The translations under genes were made by a program, and so were the position numbers. The notes below the pieces were generated by a model. The model saw only the letters and a list, made by a program, of their open reading frames with translations, was not told the origin of the DNA and made no database searches. Positions 11,210 through 24,424 of a DNA stretch of 64,000 nucleotides are shown one piece after another. Numbering within the stretch: the first letter of the stretch is position 1; each line of letters starts with the position of its first letter. This stretch comes from Arthrobacter sp. E3 (GTDB lineage Bacteria > Actinomycetota > Actinomycetes > Actinomycetales > Micrococcaceae): contig NZ_JAFMPX010000005.1 in NCBI RefSeq assembly GCF_017353415.1, positions 62,001 through 126,000 of the forward strand, in the 5' to 3' direction.

Positions 11210-11329
11210 CCACCTGCTCCCCAGCCTCGTGCCTCGCCCGGGGCCCCTCGCAGGCGTGGGCCCAGCCACCTGCTCCCCAGCCTCGTGCCTCGCCCGGGGC
11301 ACCTCGCAGGCGTGGGCCCAGCCACCTGC
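11210..11329 (+). repeat. 56-bp tandem duplication (2.1 copies)
   Basis: Copy 1 at 11210-11265 and copy 2 at 11266-11321 differ at one position (c versus a at position 36), followed by a third partial start CCACCTGC at 11322-11329. Each unit begins CCACCTGCTCCCCAG and ends GCGTGGGCCCAG. It fills much of the 253-bp gap between the TPR gene and efp. Confidence 0.9.
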
Positions 11330-11459
11330 GGCAGACCGCCCTCGTTCTCGTGAAGAACGCAAACGCGCCGTGGTGGCGGGGGTCATACGGCGCAGCACAG
11401 CCGTGTGCGGTAGTATGGTCAATGGATTTTTGATAACACTTATACGCTAAGAGGCTATT

Positions 11460-12023
11460 GTGGCAACGACTAACGACATTAAGAACGGCACCGTTCTCAA
11501 ACTTGAGGGCCAGCTTTGGAACATCATTGAGTTCCAGCACGTCAAGCCAGGCAAGGGCGGTGCCTTTGTCCGCACCAAAATGCGCAACATCCTCTCCGGC
11601 AAGGTCGTTGACAAGACGTTCAACGCGGGCTTGAAGATCGAGACTGCAACAGTGGACCGTTCGGACTTCCAGTACCTGTACCAGGACGGGGAAGACTTCG
11701 TGTTCATGGACTTGGACAACTACGACCAGCTGACCGTTTCCGGGAAGACCGTTGGCGACGCCACCGACTTCATGTTGGAAAACCTCAACGTGACCATCGC
11801 ACTGTACGAGGGCTCACCCTTGTACATCGAATTGCCGCCGTCGGTTCAGCTGCGCATCACGTACACGGAGCCGGGCCTGCAGGGCGACCGCTCCTCCGCC
11901 GGCACGAAGCCGGCCACGGTGGAGACCGGCTTTGAGATCCAGGTCCCGTTGTTCGTTGAGAACAACACCCTCGTCAAGGTTGACACCCGCGACGGCAGCT
12001 ACTTGGGACGTGTAAGCGAGTAG
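11460..12023 (+). CDS. efp: Translation elongation factor P
   Basis: EF-P relieves ribosome stalling at polyproline stretches. The 187-residue, three-domain protein has the N-terminal KOW-like domain with the tip loop PGKGGA (Lys32), the OB domains and the conserved C-terminal end [13 protein letters not shown]. The loop has a plain lysine context; no modification genes are nearby, in line with reports that actinobacterial EF-P acts unmodified. GTG start at 11460 with AAGAGG at 11449-11454. It overlaps nusB by one base, so the two are co-translated. Confidence 0.97.
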   Translation: MATTNDIKNGTVLKLEGQLWNIIEFQHVKPGKGGAFVRTKMRNILSGKVVDKTFNAGLKIETATVDRSDFQYLYQDGEDFVFMDLDNYDQLTVSGKTVGDATDFMLENLNVTIALYEGSPLYIELPPSVQLRITYTEPGLQGDRSSAGTKPATVETGFEIQVPLFVENNTLVKVDTRDGSYLGRVSE

Positions 12024-12469
12024 TGGCAAGCAGTCAAACCAGCCCCACGGGCAAACCAAATTCGGCACGCAGCAAGGCACGCCGACGCGCCTTGGAAATT
12101 TTGTTCGAGGCAGAACAGCGTGAGGTCAGCGCCTTGTCGGCCTTGACCGCTCGGCGCGAAAAGACCGACCAGATCATCAACCCGTACACGGTTGATCTGG
12201 TTGAAGGCGTCACCACCATGGCCGAGAGCATCGACGAGTTCTTGCAGACGTATTCCCAAGGGTGGACGCTTGAGCGCATGCCCGCCGTTGACCGCATCAT
12301 CTTGCGCGTCGGCACGTGGGAACTGCTCTACAACGACGACGTCCCCGACGCAGTTGCCGTGAGCGAAGCTGTGGAGTTGGCGAAGATCCTCTCCACCGAT
12401 GAATCCCCCCAGTTCGTCAACGGTCTGCTGGGCCGTTTGCAGCAGATCAAGCCGACTTTGCTGGCATAA
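12023..12469 (+). CDS. nusB: Transcription antitermination factor NusB
   Basis: NusB pairs with S10 (NusE) on boxA RNA for rRNA antitermination. The 148 residues show the all-helical NusB fold: ARSKARRRALEILFEAEQ at the N-terminus, and the C-terminal motifs LERMPAVDRIILRVGTWELLY, AVSEAVELAKILSTDESPQFVNGLLGRL. GTG start overlaps the efp stop. A strong terminator follows at once, so efp-nusB ends here. Confidence 0.95.
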   Translation: MASSQTSPTGKPNSARSKARRRALEILFEAEQREVSALSALTARREKTDQIINPYTVDLVEGVTTMAESIDEFLQTYSQGWTLERMPAVDRIILRVGTWELLYNDDVPDAVAVSEAVELAKILSTDESPQFVNGLLGRLQQIKPTLLA

Positions 12470-12482
12470 TTCAGCTCTAGGG

Positions 12483-12546
12483 GCCCGCAGCGGGCACCGA
12501 AAACACGATCTCTATCATGTTTTCGGTGCCCGCAGCGGGCCTTTTT
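12483..12546 (+). terminator. Strong rho-independent terminator after nusB
   Basis: Long inverted repeat of about 24 bp: GCCCGCAGCGGGCACCGAAA at 12483-12502 and its near-perfect complement ending at 12540, then CTTTTT. It probably serves both nusB and the convergent PrsW gene. Confidence 0.9.
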
Positions 12547-12591
12547 GTGTTCTTCAGACCGCTTGTGCGCGGGCAGTGCGGGGATCGCCGG

Positions 12592-13959
12592 TCAGTACGG
12601 CGGCTGGCGGTACTGCTGCTGGGCCAGCAGGACTTGCTGGGCTTGTTGGGCGTGCCAGGTGGCTGCCGCGTGTTGGCCCAACAGGTTGCTGCGGACGGCG
12701 GTGATTTTGTTCAGCAGTGACATTTCCAGCTCTTGGCCGGCGGCAATGCGTCCTTGTGCGTGGCCGCGTGAATCTACCAGCAGACGTTGCCGGGTAAAGG
12801 CCAGCCGGGTGGCGAGCCGGATGAATTCCTTCATGGTTGCCGCTGCGGCAAAGGTTTTAGACCATGTCAAAGCACGACGGCGGCCCCCACCGGTTGCGAG
12901 CATCGGCACCTCCTGCGGTGTGAACCAGCCGGACGGAACGTATTCGGACAAACGCGTCCGGGTCAGTTTCGCTTCGGAACGGCGCAGCAGGATGACACCG
13001 ACTATGAACAGGACGAACAATGGCACTTGCAGCACCACATAGGCGATGAAGAAGCTACCTCCCAGGAATGCCGAACCGTTCCACAAGCCGTGCAGGAGCA
13101 TGGCTGGAACCAGTCCCACGGCCCATGCCCCCACCACCGTCCAAGTGCCGCCGTAGCGGGCCGCCCAGCCAACACAGACTCCCAGTGTGGCAGTGAACAT
13201 GACGTGGGCAAACGGGGACATGAGACCGCGCAGAACAAAGATGCCCAGAATCCCGGCAGGTGCCCCTTGGGCTTCTTGAAGAGCCTGGCCAAAATAGAGA
13301 ATGTTCTCGGTGAAGGCAAAGCCGGCGGCCACCATGCCGGCATAGACCACGCCGTCTATGGGTCCGTCGAAGGTGCGTCTACGCAGGAAGAACAGGAGCA
13401 GTACGCCGGCACCCTTGCAAAATTCCTCCACGAGCGGTGCTTGGATGACGGCGCCCACGGTGTCGCCTTCCGCCGTCGAGCCGTTCATCAACAAAGGCTG
13501 CACCCAGCTGCCCACCACAAGAGTGGTGATGACAGCCATGCCCGCTCCCCAACAGAAACCCAGAGCCAAGGCGGTGAGCGGCTCTGGTTCCCACCTGTCA
13601 ATCCACATCAGCGTTGCCACGCAGATGGTCAACGGTATCAACGCCAAGGCGCCGCAGACCAGGAACACGTTCACACCGATGGACAGGGCAAAGAACACCA
13701 ATGTTACGAGTGTCACGAGGGCCAGCACACACAACAAAATGATGTTCGTCACTTTAGCGCCCCTGCCGCGTACCTTCTTTCGTGCCGGGGCAGGGGCGGG
13801 GTGCGCCCAATAGTTGTGCGTGTGGCTCAACGCAGTTCCGGGTGCCGGCGGCTGGGCATACGGCTGGGCATGCTGCAGCTGGAGATATTGCTGCGTGTAC
13901 TGAGGCTGCTGCTGGGGTGTGCCCGCAGGGGGCTGCTGCCACGGGCCTGGTTCGGTCAT
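12592..13959 (-). CDS. PrsW-family intramembrane metalloprotease
   Basis: Polytopic membrane protein of 455 aa. Residues 1-60 are a low-complexity Q/P/A-rich cytoplasmic head; about eight hydrophobic segments follow (70-92, 96-117, 128-152, 183-193, 205-225, 236-262, 275-292, 298-325). The PrsW/CPBP-like active-site motifs are present: EE-x2-K in PLVEEFCKG (E178, E179, K182), F-x3-EN in FAFTENILYF (E218, N219), H252 and H290 (LHGLWNG). In Bacillus PrsW performs site-1 cleavage of an anti-sigma factor; the substrate here is unknown. A ~130-residue basic and glutamine-rich cytoplasmic tail follows the last helix. It is transcribed alone, convergent with nusB. Confidence 0.88.
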   Translation of the reverse strand: MTEPGPWQQPPAGTPQQQPQYTQQYLQLQHAQPYAQPPAPGTALSHTHNYWAHPAPAPARKKVRGRGAKVTNIILLCVLALVTLVTLVFFALSIGVNVFLVCGALALIPLTICVATLMWIDRWEPEPLTALALGFCWGAGMAVITTLVVGSWVQPLLMNGSTAEGDTVGAVIQAPLVEEFCKGAGVLLLFFLRRRTFDGPIDGVVYAGMVAAGFAFTENILYFGQALQEAQGAPAGILGIFVLRGLMSPFAHVMFTATLGVCVGWAARYGGTWTVVGAWAVGLVPAMLLHGLWNGSAFLGGSFFIAYVVLQVPLFVLFIVGVILLRRSEAKLTRTRLSEYVPSGWFTPQEVPMLATGGGRRRALTWSKTFAAAATMKEFIRLATRLAFTRQRLLVDSRGHAQGRIAAGQELEMSLLNKITAVRSNLLGQHAAATWHAQQAQQVLLAQQQYRQPPY

Positions 13960-14057
13960 GGCTTAAAGACTAGAGCCAGCAGGCACAGCCACCAAGGCAC
14001 CGGCACGCCTGGCCGCGCCTGTGGTATTTTGAGATGTACGCAATCAGCCTTTTAATT

Positions 14058-14073
14058 CCGTCCTGTGAGGCGG
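14058..14073 (+). promoter_or_regulatory. PyrR-binding RNA loop in the pyr leader
   Basis: The sequence CCGTCCTGTGAGGCGG (14058-14073) matches the PyrR anti-antiterminator loop consensus ARUCCNGNGAGGYU at all conserved internal positions, flanked by a CCG/CGG stem. It ends about 20 nt before the pyrR start and just ahead of GGGGAAAGGGG, the probable ribosome binding region. No terminator hairpin follows, so the site fits translational repression, the mode described for mycobacterial pyr operons, rather than Bacillus-type attenuation. Confidence 0.75.
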
Positions 14074-14092
14074 GGAAAGGGGACGCGAGAAA

Positions 14093-14704
14093 ATGAATAC
14101 TTCCTCTGAAGCGACTGGGGATGTTCAATCAACCTCAGCTCCTGCCGTAGTGTCCCGAGTGGTTTTATCCGCAGCGGACATTGACCGGGCACTGACCCGC
14201 ATCGCCTATGAGATCCTGGAAGCCAACAAAGGCTCGCAGGATCTCCTGCTGTTGGGCATTCCGCGACGCGGCTACCCGCTGGCGCAACGTCTGGCCGCGA
14301 AGTTGGCTGCCAGCGATCCCAGTGTGGATCCGGGCGCCATTGTTGGCCAGCTTGATGTCACCATGTTCCGCGACGACCTGGCGCAGCACCCCACGCGGGC
14401 GCCCCAGCCCACCGAACTGCCCGCCTCGGGCATTGACGGAAAAACCATTGTCCTCGTGGACGACGTCCTGTATTCCGGTCGCACCATCCGTGCAGCCCTT
14501 GACGCACTGGTCGATCTGGGCCGTCCCCGCGCCGTCCGGCTGGCAGTGCTCGTTGACCGCGGCCACCGCGAACTGCCCATCCGCGCAGACCATGTGGGCA
14601 AGAACCTGCCCACCTCCTCCAGCGAAAAAGTTCGTGTGCGCCTGTCTGAGATTGACGGTGGCGCTGCTGCCAACGACGAAGTGGTCATCGAGGCAGGCGC
14701 ATGA
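14093..14704 (+). CDS. pyrR: Bifunctional pyr operon regulator / uracil phosphoribosyltransferase PyrR
   Basis: Uridine-nucleotide-sensing RNA-binding protein of the type I phosphoribosyltransferase fold. The 203-aa product has the PRPP loop [12 protein letters not shown] (residues 120-131), the [12 protein letters not shown] segment and the basic, RNA-facing [21 protein letters not shown]-like region typical of PyrR. A ~20-residue S/T/A-rich N-terminal extension precedes the fold. It is the first gene of the pyrimidine operon and its own leader carries a PyrR loop, implying autoregulation. It overlaps pyrB by ATGA. Confidence 0.95.
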   Translation: MNTSSEATGDVQSTSAPAVVSRVVLSAADIDRALTRIAYEILEANKGSQDLLLLGIPRRGYPLAQRLAAKLAASDPSVDPGAIVGQLDVTMFRDDLAQHPTRAPQPTELPASGIDGKTIVLVDDVLYSGRTIRAALDALVDLGRPRAVRLAVLVDRGHRELPIRADHVGKNLPTSSSEKVRVRLSEIDGGAAANDEVVIEAGA

Positions 14705-15732
14705 GGCACCTGCTGTCCACTGAACAACTGAGCCGCGAGCATGCCATTCAGATCCTTGACACCGCACAGGAAATGTCTGCCGTCGGTGAGCGGGAAATCA
14801 AGAAGCTGCCCGCCCTGCGCGGTCGCACAGTGGTGAACCTGTTCTTCGAGGACTCCACCCGCACGCGTATCTCCTTCGAGGCTGCCGCCAAACGCCTGTC
14901 TGCCGACGTCATCAACTTCAGCGCCAAGGGCTCCTCGGTGTCCAAGGGCGAGTCGCTGAAGGACACGGCCCAGACCCTTGAAGCCATGAGCGCAGACGCC
15001 GTCGTCATCCGGCACTGGGCATCAGGGGCACCGGCCCGGCTGGCCAACTCCGGCTGGATCGATGCAGCCGTCATCAATGCCGGCGACGGCACGCACGCCC
15101 ACCCCACCCAGGCTCTCCTTGACGCGTTCACGATGCGTGCGCACTGGGCCAAGCTCAGTGGCACCCCGTCCGTGGGAGCAGACCTGACCGGCATGCGGGT
15201 CATGATCGTGGGCGACGTGCTGCACTCCCGCGTGGCCCGTTCCAACGTATGGCTGCTGCGCACCCTGGGCGCCCACGTCACGCTTGTGGCCCCGCCCACG
15301 CTGCTGCCGGTCGGCGTCGAGCATTGGCCTTGCGAGGTGAGCTATGACCTGGACGCCACGCTGGATTCCGGAGTTGACGCCGTCATGATGCTGCGCGTTC
15401 AGGCCGAGCGCATGAACGCGTCGTTCTTCCCGTCCACGCGCGAGTATGCCCGCCTCTGGGGCTTCGACGACGCCCGCCTGGCCCGCCTTGACGCGCTGAA
15501 CCTCAAGGACACCATCATCATGCACCCGGGCCCGATGAACCGCGGCCTGGAAATTTCCTCCGCCGCCGCCGATTCCCACCGCTCCACCGTGCTGGCCCAG
15601 GTCCGCAACGGTGTCTCGGTGCGCATGGCCGCCCTGTACCTGCTGTTGTCGGGGGAGATGCGCTCCGAGAAGACCCCTGCAGTGGCTGCCCAGCCTTCAC
15701 CCTCCCTGCCTTCTGTAAAGGATCCCTCATGA
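14701..15732 (+). CDS. pyrB: Aspartate carbamoyltransferase catalytic subunit
   Basis: Condenses carbamoyl phosphate with aspartate, the first committed step to UMP. The 343 residues contain the carbamoyl-phosphate motif FFEDSTRTR (48-56), [22 protein letters not shown] and the end motif HPGPMNRG. No regulatory pyrI gene is present. The last ~25 residues are a P/S-rich tail beyond the family core. It overlaps both neighbours by ATGA, indicating tight translational coupling in pyrR-pyrB-pyrC. Confidence 0.97.
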   Translation: MRHLLSTEQLSREHAIQILDTAQEMSAVGEREIKKLPALRGRTVVNLFFEDSTRTRISFEAAAKRLSADVINFSAKGSSVSKGESLKDTAQTLEAMSADAVVIRHWASGAPARLANSGWIDAAVINAGDGTHAHPTQALLDAFTMRAHWAKLSGTPSVGADLTGMRVMIVGDVLHSRVARSNVWLLRTLGAHVTLVAPPTLLPVGVEHWPCEVSYDLDATLDSGVDAVMMLRVQAERMNASFFPSTREYARLWGFDDARLARLDALNLKDTIIMHPGPMNRGLEISSAAADSHRSTVLAQVRNGVSVRMAALYLLLSGEMRSEKTPAVAAQPSPSLPSVKDPS

Positions 15733-17054
15733 CTTCCACAAGTTACTTGATTCGTTCAGCGTCCCTTTTGGGAAGCACGACGGCGGACCTGCTGATCCGC
15801 GACGGCGTCATCGCCGCCGTTGGCAAGGACCTGGACGCCGCCACCGTGGACGGCGCAACAGTCATCGACGCGGCAGGCCTTGTCGCGCTGCCTGGCATGG
15901 TGGACCTCCACACCCACCTGCGCGAACCCGGCCGCGAAGACGCGGAAACGGTGGAAACCGGCACCCGAGCCGCGGCCCTGGGCGGCTTCACCGCCGTGCA
16001 CGCCATGGCCAACAGCTCACCGGTTGCCGACACGGCCGGCGTCGTGGAGCAGGTTCACACGCTGGGCCGCGAATCAGGCTGGGTTGATGTCCACCCCGTC
16101 GGCGCAGTCACCGTGGGCCTGGCCGGCAAGCAGCTTGCCGAGCTGGGCGCCATGGCCGACTCCCGTGCACGCGTCCGCGTCTTTTCCGATGACGGCATCT
16201 GCGTCAGCGACCCTGTCATGATGCGCCGTGCATTGGAATATGTGAAGGCGTTTGACGGCGTCATCGCCCAGCACGCCCAGGAGCCCCGCCTCACCGAAGG
16301 CGCGCAAATGAATGAGGGCATCGTCTCGGCTGACCTCGGCCTGGCTGGCTGGCCCGCCGTCGCAGAGGAGTCCATCATTGCCCGCGACGTGCTGCTGGCC
16401 CAGCACGTGGGCTCACGCCTGCATGTGTGCCACGTGTCCACGGCCGGATCGGTGGAAATCATCCGCTGGGCCAAGGAGCGCGGGATCTCGGTTACGGCCG
16501 AAGTCACCCCGCACCACCTCCTGCTGACTGAAGAACTGGTGCGCAGCTACAACCCCGTGTACAAGGTCAATCCGCCGTTGCGCGCTGACTCGGACGTCCA
16601 CGCTCTGCGTGCAGCCTTGGCGGATGGCACCATCGACATTGTCGGCACCGACCATGCTCCGCACCCCAGCGAAGCGAAGGAATGCGAGTGGGCTGCAGCG
16701 GCCATGGGTATGACCGGGCTGGAAACGGCGCTGTCCGTGGTGCAGGAGACCATGATTGAATCCGGGCTCATGACGTGGGAAGACTTCGCCCGCGTCACCT
16801 CCATCGCCCCGGCCCAGATTGGCCGCGTTGAGGACCAGGGCAGGCCCTTGGAAGTGGGCGAGCCTGCCAACATCGTGCTGGTGGACCCGGCCGCGCGTTG
16901 GAACGTTGACCCTGCCGCCATGGCCACCAAGGGCCGCAACTCCCCGTTTGCCGGACTGGTGCTGCCCGGCAAGGTGGTGGCCACGTTCTTCCACGGACAT
17001 CCCACGGTGCTGAACGGCCTGCTCAACACCCCCTACCGCCACGAGGGGCACTAG
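15729..17054 (+). CDS. pyrC: Dihydroorotase (class I)
   Basis: Zinc amidohydrolase cyclising N-carbamoyl-aspartate to dihydroorotate. The 441 residues carry [10 protein letters not shown] (metal ligands H61, H63), MANSSPVAD, the HAQEPRLT histidine, CHVSTAGS, the DHAPH motif and GRNSPFAGL near the end. This is the class I type, similar to those found next to pyrB in Gram-positives. It begins inside the pyrB stop and the next gene begins at its last stop base. Confidence 0.97.
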   Translation: MTSTSYLIRSASLLGSTTADLLIRDGVIAAVGKDLDAATVDGATVIDAAGLVALPGMVDLHTHLREPGREDAETVETGTRAAALGGFTAVHAMANSSPVADTAGVVEQVHTLGRESGWVDVHPVGAVTVGLAGKQLAELGAMADSRARVRVFSDDGICVSDPVMMRRALEYVKAFDGVIAQHAQEPRLTEGAQMNEGIVSADLGLAGWPAVAEESIIARDVLLAQHVGSRLHVCHVSTAGSVEIIRWAKERGISVTAEVTPHHLLLTEELVRSYNPVYKVNPPLRADSDVHALRAALADGTIDIVGTDHAPHPSEAKECEWAAAAMGMTGLETALSVVQETMIESGLMTWEDFARVTSIAPAQIGRVEDQGRPLEVGEPANIVLVDPAARWNVDPAAMATKGRNSPFAGLVLPGKVVATFFHGHPTVLNGLLNTPYRHEGH

Positions 17055-17644
17055 TGGACGAGCGGATCCTGCCGGGCATGCTCACATTGCTGCTCGTCGT
17101 CGTCATCTTCGCCATGATGTGGTGGGGCTGGCGCAACAAGCTCAAACGCCAGGACGCCGTCGCCCCACTGCCTGAAGTTCCGGCCGGTATGGGCGAGGCA
17201 GCCATCAGTGTTCCGGGCCTCTATGTTGTCACCACCTCCGCAGGGGACTGGCTTGACCGCATGGCTGTCCACGGGCTGGGCATCCGCACCCCGGCGATCG
17301 TGCATGTCTACGCGGCCGGCGTCGTGATTGAACGCAAAGGTGCGCAGGACATCTTCATCGCCCAGGAGCGCCTGCGCGAGGTCGGTGCGCAGTCGGGGAT
17401 GGCCGGAAAGTTCGTCGAAAAGGACGGGCTGGTGGTGATCGGCTGGGATTTGGCGGACACCGCCGTGGACACCGGATTCCGCACCACGCAAGCAGGCGCC
17501 AAACGCCCGCTGATGGAAGCATTGCAGGCGTTGTTGCCGCAGGAAGCCAACGGCCGCAAGGACCATGAAATACAAGATGTAGAGAACCAGCCTGTGGACC
17601 ACACAGACACGCCCACAGCAGAGTGCAACGGAAAGAACAATTGA
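17054..17644 (+). CDS. PH-like membrane protein of the pyr operon
   Basis: 196 residues with one N-terminal transmembrane helix (about 8-26, [19 protein letters not shown]), a basic stretch and a soluble domain (about 50-160) that resembles the bacterial PH-like domain seen in the actinobacterial protein encoded between pyrC and carA (Rv1382 position in Mycobacterium tuberculosis). The polar C-terminus looks disordered. Its role is unknown. GTG start overlaps the pyrC stop by one base, and carA starts 2 nt downstream, so it is an integral operon member. Confidence 0.8.
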   Translation: MDERILPGMLTLLLVVVIFAMMWWGWRNKLKRQDAVAPLPEVPAGMGEAAISVPGLYVVTTSAGDWLDRMAVHGLGIRTPAIVHVYAAGVVIERKGAQDIFIAQERLREVGAQSGMAGKFVEKDGLVVIGWDLADTAVDTGFRTTQAGAKRPLMEALQALLPQEANGRKDHEIQDVENQPVDHTDTPTAECNGKNN

Positions 17645-17646
17645 GA

Positions 17647-18857
17647 ATGAGTGAAACAACCATGCCTGCACAGGCACTTTTAATCTTGGAAGACGGCCGC
17701 ACTTTCCGTGGCAGCAGCTACGGGGCACAGGGCACCGCCCTGGGTGAAGCGGTCTTCACCACCGGCATGACCGGCTACCAGGAAACCCTGACGGACCCTT
17801 CCTACGCCCGCCAGCTCATCGTTCAGACGGCCCCGCACATCGGCAACACCGGCGTGAACAAGGCTGACAACGAGTCGGACCGCATCTGGGCTGCCGGCTA
17901 CATTGTGCGCGACGCCGCTCGCCGCCCCTCCAACTGGCGCAGCGAGGGAACGCTCGACGACGAGCTTTCCTCCCAAGGCGTCGTTGGCATCCAGGGTGTT
18001 GACACCCGCGCGATCACCCGGCACCTGCGCGAGCGCGGTTCCATGAAGGCCGGTATCTTCTCCGGAGCCGACGCCTCCCGCCCCGAAGCGGACCTGCTCG
18101 CCGACGTGCTGGCACAGCCCGCCATGGCCGGCCTGCGCCTGGCCGAGGAAGTCAGCTGCAAGGAGGCCTACGTCGTCGAACCTGCCGAGCACGGCTGGAC
18201 GGGGGAGACCCTGTTCAACATCGTGGCTCTGGACTTGGGCATGAAGGCCATGACCCCGGCGCGCTTTGCCGAGCGCGGCGTGCGCCTGCACGTCCTGCCA
18301 GCCACTGCCACGTTTGAAGAGGCACAGGCGCTGAACCCCGATGGTGTGTTCATCTCCAACGGCCCGGGCGACCCCGCCACGGCCGACAGCCAGGTTTCCT
18401 TTGTGCGCAGCTTCCTTGAAGCCGGCGTGCCGTACTTTGGCATTTGCTTCGGCAACCAGATCCTGGGCCGCGCCCTGGGCTTCGGCACGTACAAGCTGCG
18501 CTACGGCCACCGCGGCATGAACCAGCCGGTGCTGGACCGCAGCACAGGCAAAGTGGAGATCACCAGCCAGAACCACGGCTTCGCTGTCGACGCACCCCTT
18601 GACGGGCCCACCCAGGCGCCGGAGGAACGTTTCGGCAAGGTGCAGGTCAGTCACATCAGCCTCAACGATCAGGTTGTCGAAGGCCTCTCCTGCATGGATG
18701 TGCCCGCATTCTCAGTGCAGTACCACCCCGAAGCTGCGGCTGGACCGCACGACGCCGCCTACCTGTTTGACAGGTTCATCAAACTCATGACCGACTACAA
18801 GAGTGCACAGCGCAAGAACACACAGAGTCAGACCACACAGAGCCAGGAAGATAAGTA

Positions 18858-18858
<1 letters not shown>
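17647..18858 (+). CDS. carA: Carbamoyl phosphate synthase small subunit
   Basis: Glutamine amidotransferase subunit feeding ammonia to CarB. The 403-residue product has the N-terminal CPSase domain ([32 protein letters not shown]) and a class I GATase domain with nucleophile C267 in YFGICFGNQ and the H360/E362 pair in QYHPEAAAG. The C-terminal ~25 residues are Q/S/T-rich. The ATG at 17647 has GGAAAG at 17630-17635; a GTG at 17623 is in frame but overlaps the upstream gene more. It overlaps carB by one base. Confidence 0.96.
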
Positions 18859-22166
<3,308 letters not shown>

Positions 22167-22218
22167 GAAGGTGGACAACAACGGCAGCGCCGGTGTCCCC
22201 GATCGCGGAGGTCCCGCC

Positions 22219-23070
22219 GTGAGCTTGCAAGACGGGGGAGCGATCAGGGGATTCGGCGCCCGTCTTGCCGCCGCCATGCTTGCCCGTGGACCGCTGTGTG
22301 TGGGGATCGACCCGCACCCGGCCCTGCTGGCAGCGTGGGGACTTACGGACTCGGTTCAGGGTTTGCGCACGTTCTCGCAGACAGTACTGGAGGCCGTGGA
22401 ACCCTTGGCGGCAGCCATCAAGCCACAAGTGGCGCTCTATGAGCGCCACGGCTCTGCCGGCCTGGCTGTGCTGGAGGAACTGCTGGCCGCCGCCTCGGCA
22501 GCCAAGGTGCTCACCATCGCCGACGCCAAGCGCGGGGACATTGGTTCCACCATGGCCGGCTATGCCGACGCGTGGCTGCGTGACGGTTCGGCACTGGCCG
22601 CCGATTCAGTGACACTGAGCCCTTACCTGGGTTTTGAATCACTGCGTCCGGCCCTTGACCTTGCGGCTGCCAATGGCAGGGGCGTTTTTGTCCTTGCCCT
22701 GACGTCCAACCCGGAAGGTGCCTCCGTCCAACATGTGGGTGGTGCCGAATCGGTCGCCAAACGCATTGTGGAGGCGGCCGCCGTCGAAAACCAGCGCTGG
22801 GCCGAGGTAGCTCTCGGCTCGGTGGGACTGGTGGTCGGTGCCACCGTGGGCAACGCGCTGACTGAGCTGGGCATTGATTTGGCTGCCGTCCACGGTCCGT
22901 TGCTCGCCCCGGGTCTGGGTGCCCAAGGCGCCACCGGTGCGGACATGCGTGCCACCTTCGGTGCTGCCTATCCGGCAGTGCTGGCCACCTCCAGCCGCGG
23001 TATCCTGGCCGCCGGTCCTGGCGTGGCACAGCTGCGGGTGGCCACGCAGGAGACTCTGCAGGGCTTGTAG
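22219..23070 (+). CDS. pyrF: Orotidine 5'-phosphate decarboxylase (type 2)
   Basis: Last step to UMP. The protein of about 283 aa contains GPLCVGIDPHPALL near the N-terminus, the catalytic DAKRGDIGST motif and the late GLGAQGATGADM phosphate-binding loop, which place it in the PyrF type 2 group. I chose GTG at 22219 because GGAGG at 22207-22211 is an ideal ribosome binding site; in-frame starts at 22159 (ATG, overlapping carB) and 22171 (GTG) would give a longer, poorly conserved N-terminus. No pyrD is present in this window. Confidence 0.92.
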   Translation: MSLQDGGAIRGFGARLAAAMLARGPLCVGIDPHPALLAAWGLTDSVQGLRTFSQTVLEAVEPLAAAIKPQVALYERHGSAGLAVLEELLAAASAAKVLTIADAKRGDIGSTMAGYADAWLRDGSALAADSVTLSPYLGFESLRPALDLAAANGRGVFVLALTSNPEGASVQHVGGAESVAKRIVEAAAVENQRWAEVALGSVGLVVGATVGNALTELGIDLAAVHGPLLAPGLGAQGATGADMRATFGAAYPAVLATSSRGILAAGPGVAQLRVATQETLQGL

Positions 23071-23180
23071 CCTTTGGTTGCTGCCGCGACAGATTGATTT
23101 GCGTCCCCGGTGCGGATAGGTTCGAAGGATTACTGAGCCGTGAACCCGCACCGGGGACAGCCATCAGCAGGGGAGCTTCC

Positions 23181-23501
23181 GTGAATTTGCCGCATCTGTC
23201 CCAAGAAGAACGCGCAGACGCACGTACGAAGGCCATTGCTGCCAGGACCTTGCGATCCCAGGCAAAACAAGACCTTAAAACAGGGAAAACCAGTGTCGCG
23301 GCCGTACTTTTGGCGGCCGCCGGTGAAGCTGCCCTGGACAGACTCAAAGTGTGTGAATTACTCGAAGCCCTCCCGGGCATTGGAAAGGTACGTGCAACTG
23401 TGATCATGAGCGAGCTGGGGATAGCCCCAACGCGCCGAGTGCGTGGCCTGGGCGTGCACCAGCGCCGGGCCCTCGTGGACTACCTGGGGCACAAGCAGTG
23501 A
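23181..23501 (+). CDS. mihF: Integration host factor, actinobacterial type (mIHF)
   Basis: Small basic nucleoid-associated DNA-bending protein, unrelated in fold to enterobacterial IHF. The 106 residues begin [18 protein letters not shown]; residues 60-100 hold the helix-two-turn-helix motif [17 protein letters not shown] and [18 protein letters not shown]. The GTG at 23181 matches the usual family N-terminus and has GGGGAG at about 23170-23175. The position between pyrF and gmk is the conserved actinobacterial one. It overlaps gmk by GTGA. Confidence 0.92.
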   Translation: MNLPHLSQEERADARTKAIAARTLRSQAKQDLKTGKTSVAAVLLAAAGEAALDRLKVCELLEALPGIGKVRATVIMSELGIAPTRRVRGLGVHQRRALVDYLGHKQ

Positions 23502-24112
23502 GCGGAGTTGAAGTGCCGAGCGAAAACACGGCCCGCACCAAGCCGCGCAGCGGGGTGACAGTGCTGGCCGGGCCCACCGCCGTGGGCAAGGGAACAGTCT
23601 CCACGTTTATTCGCGACAACTACCCGGAGGTGTGGCTTTCGGTGTCGGCAACGACCCGCAAAGCCCGGCCCGGGGAGGACGAAGGGGTTCACTACTTCTT
23701 CAAGTCTGCCCACGAGTTTGACTCTTTGGAGGCCAGCGGGGACCTGCTCGAGTGGGCCGTGGTCCACGGTGTCAACCGCTATGGGACGTTGCGCAGCACC
23801 GTCGAAGCCGCTGTCGCAGCTGGCAAGTCGGTGCTGCTGGAAATTGACCTGCAGGGCGCCCGGCAGGTCAAAGCCGCCATGCCGGAAGCTGACTTCGTGT
23901 TCCTGGCCCCGCCCACGTGGGAGGAATTAGTCCGCCGTTTGGTGGGACGCGGCACAGAAAGCGCCGAGGAACAGCATCGCCGCCTGGAAACAGCTAAACT
24001 GGAACTTGCTGCTGCCACAGAGTTTGACTACGTCATTGTCAATGACCAAGTCAGCCGTGCAGCAGCGGCGCTGGTTGACTTGATGGGGCTCACCCCCCAT
24101 CACCTTGATTAA
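23498..24112 (+). CDS. gmk: Guanylate kinase
   Basis: Phosphorylates GMP to GDP. The 204-aa product has the Walker A loop [10 protein letters not shown] (about residues 25-34), the GMP-binding region [21 protein letters not shown], the second signature [14 protein letters not shown] and the lid/arginine region [19 protein letters not shown]. The start (GTG) overlaps the mihF stop. rpoZ follows 35 nt downstream, an almost universal pairing. Confidence 0.96.
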   Translation: MSGVEVPSENTARTKPRSGVTVLAGPTAVGKGTVSTFIRDNYPEVWLSVSATTRKARPGEDEGVHYFFKSAHEFDSLEASGDLLEWAVVHGVNRYGTLRSTVEAAVAAGKSVLLEIDLQGARQVKAAMPEADFVFLAPPTWEELVRRLVGRGTESAEEQHRRLETAKLELAAATEFDYVIVNDQVSRAAAALVDLMGLTPHHLD

Positions 24113-24147
24113 AACCGCAACACCCTTTACGAATTTTGGAGAAGCAA

Positions 24148-24405
24148 TTGACAACACAACCCGAAGGCATCATCAATCCCCCCATCGATTCACTGCTTGA
24201 AGCAGCCGATTCGAAGTACGGATTGGTCATCTTTGGTGCAAAGCGTGCACGCCAGATCAACGCCTACTACGCACAGCTCCATGAGGGCCTGTTCGAATAT
24301 GTGGGCCCCTTGGTGGACACGAAGTTGAACGAGAAGTCGCTTTCCATCGCCTTCCGTGAAATCAACGAAGGCCTGCTGGTCTCCACACCCATCGAAGCCG
24401 CGTAA
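24148..24405 (+). CDS. rpoZ: DNA-directed RNA polymerase omega subunit
   Basis: Small subunit that helps assemble the beta-prime subunit. The 85 residues contain [20 protein letters not shown], the conserved helix [14 protein letters not shown] and [14 protein letters not shown]. The start is TTG at 24148: GGAG at 24138-24141 is well placed, and the protein then begins with the family-like [11 protein letters not shown]. Another TTG at 24136 is in frame but would lie on the ribosome binding site. Confidence 0.93.
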   Translation: MTTQPEGIINPPIDSLLEAADSKYGLVIFGAKRARQINAYYAQLHEGLFEYVGPLVDTKLNEKSLSIAFREINEGLLVSTPIEAA

Positions 24406-24424
24406 CCAGCGTTTTTCGCGGGGG

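Noticed and set aside
10727-11422. 231-aa minus-strand frame with repeated WAHACE-type segments over the TPR gene and the 56-bp repeats
   Set aside because: The peptide repeat is only the translation of the tandem duplication; most of the frame lies antisense to the TPR gene.
12787-14055. 422-aa plus-strand frame opposite the PrsW gene
   Set aside because: Low-complexity His/Gln/Gly composition and complete overlap with a clear membrane protease gene; an antisense artefact.
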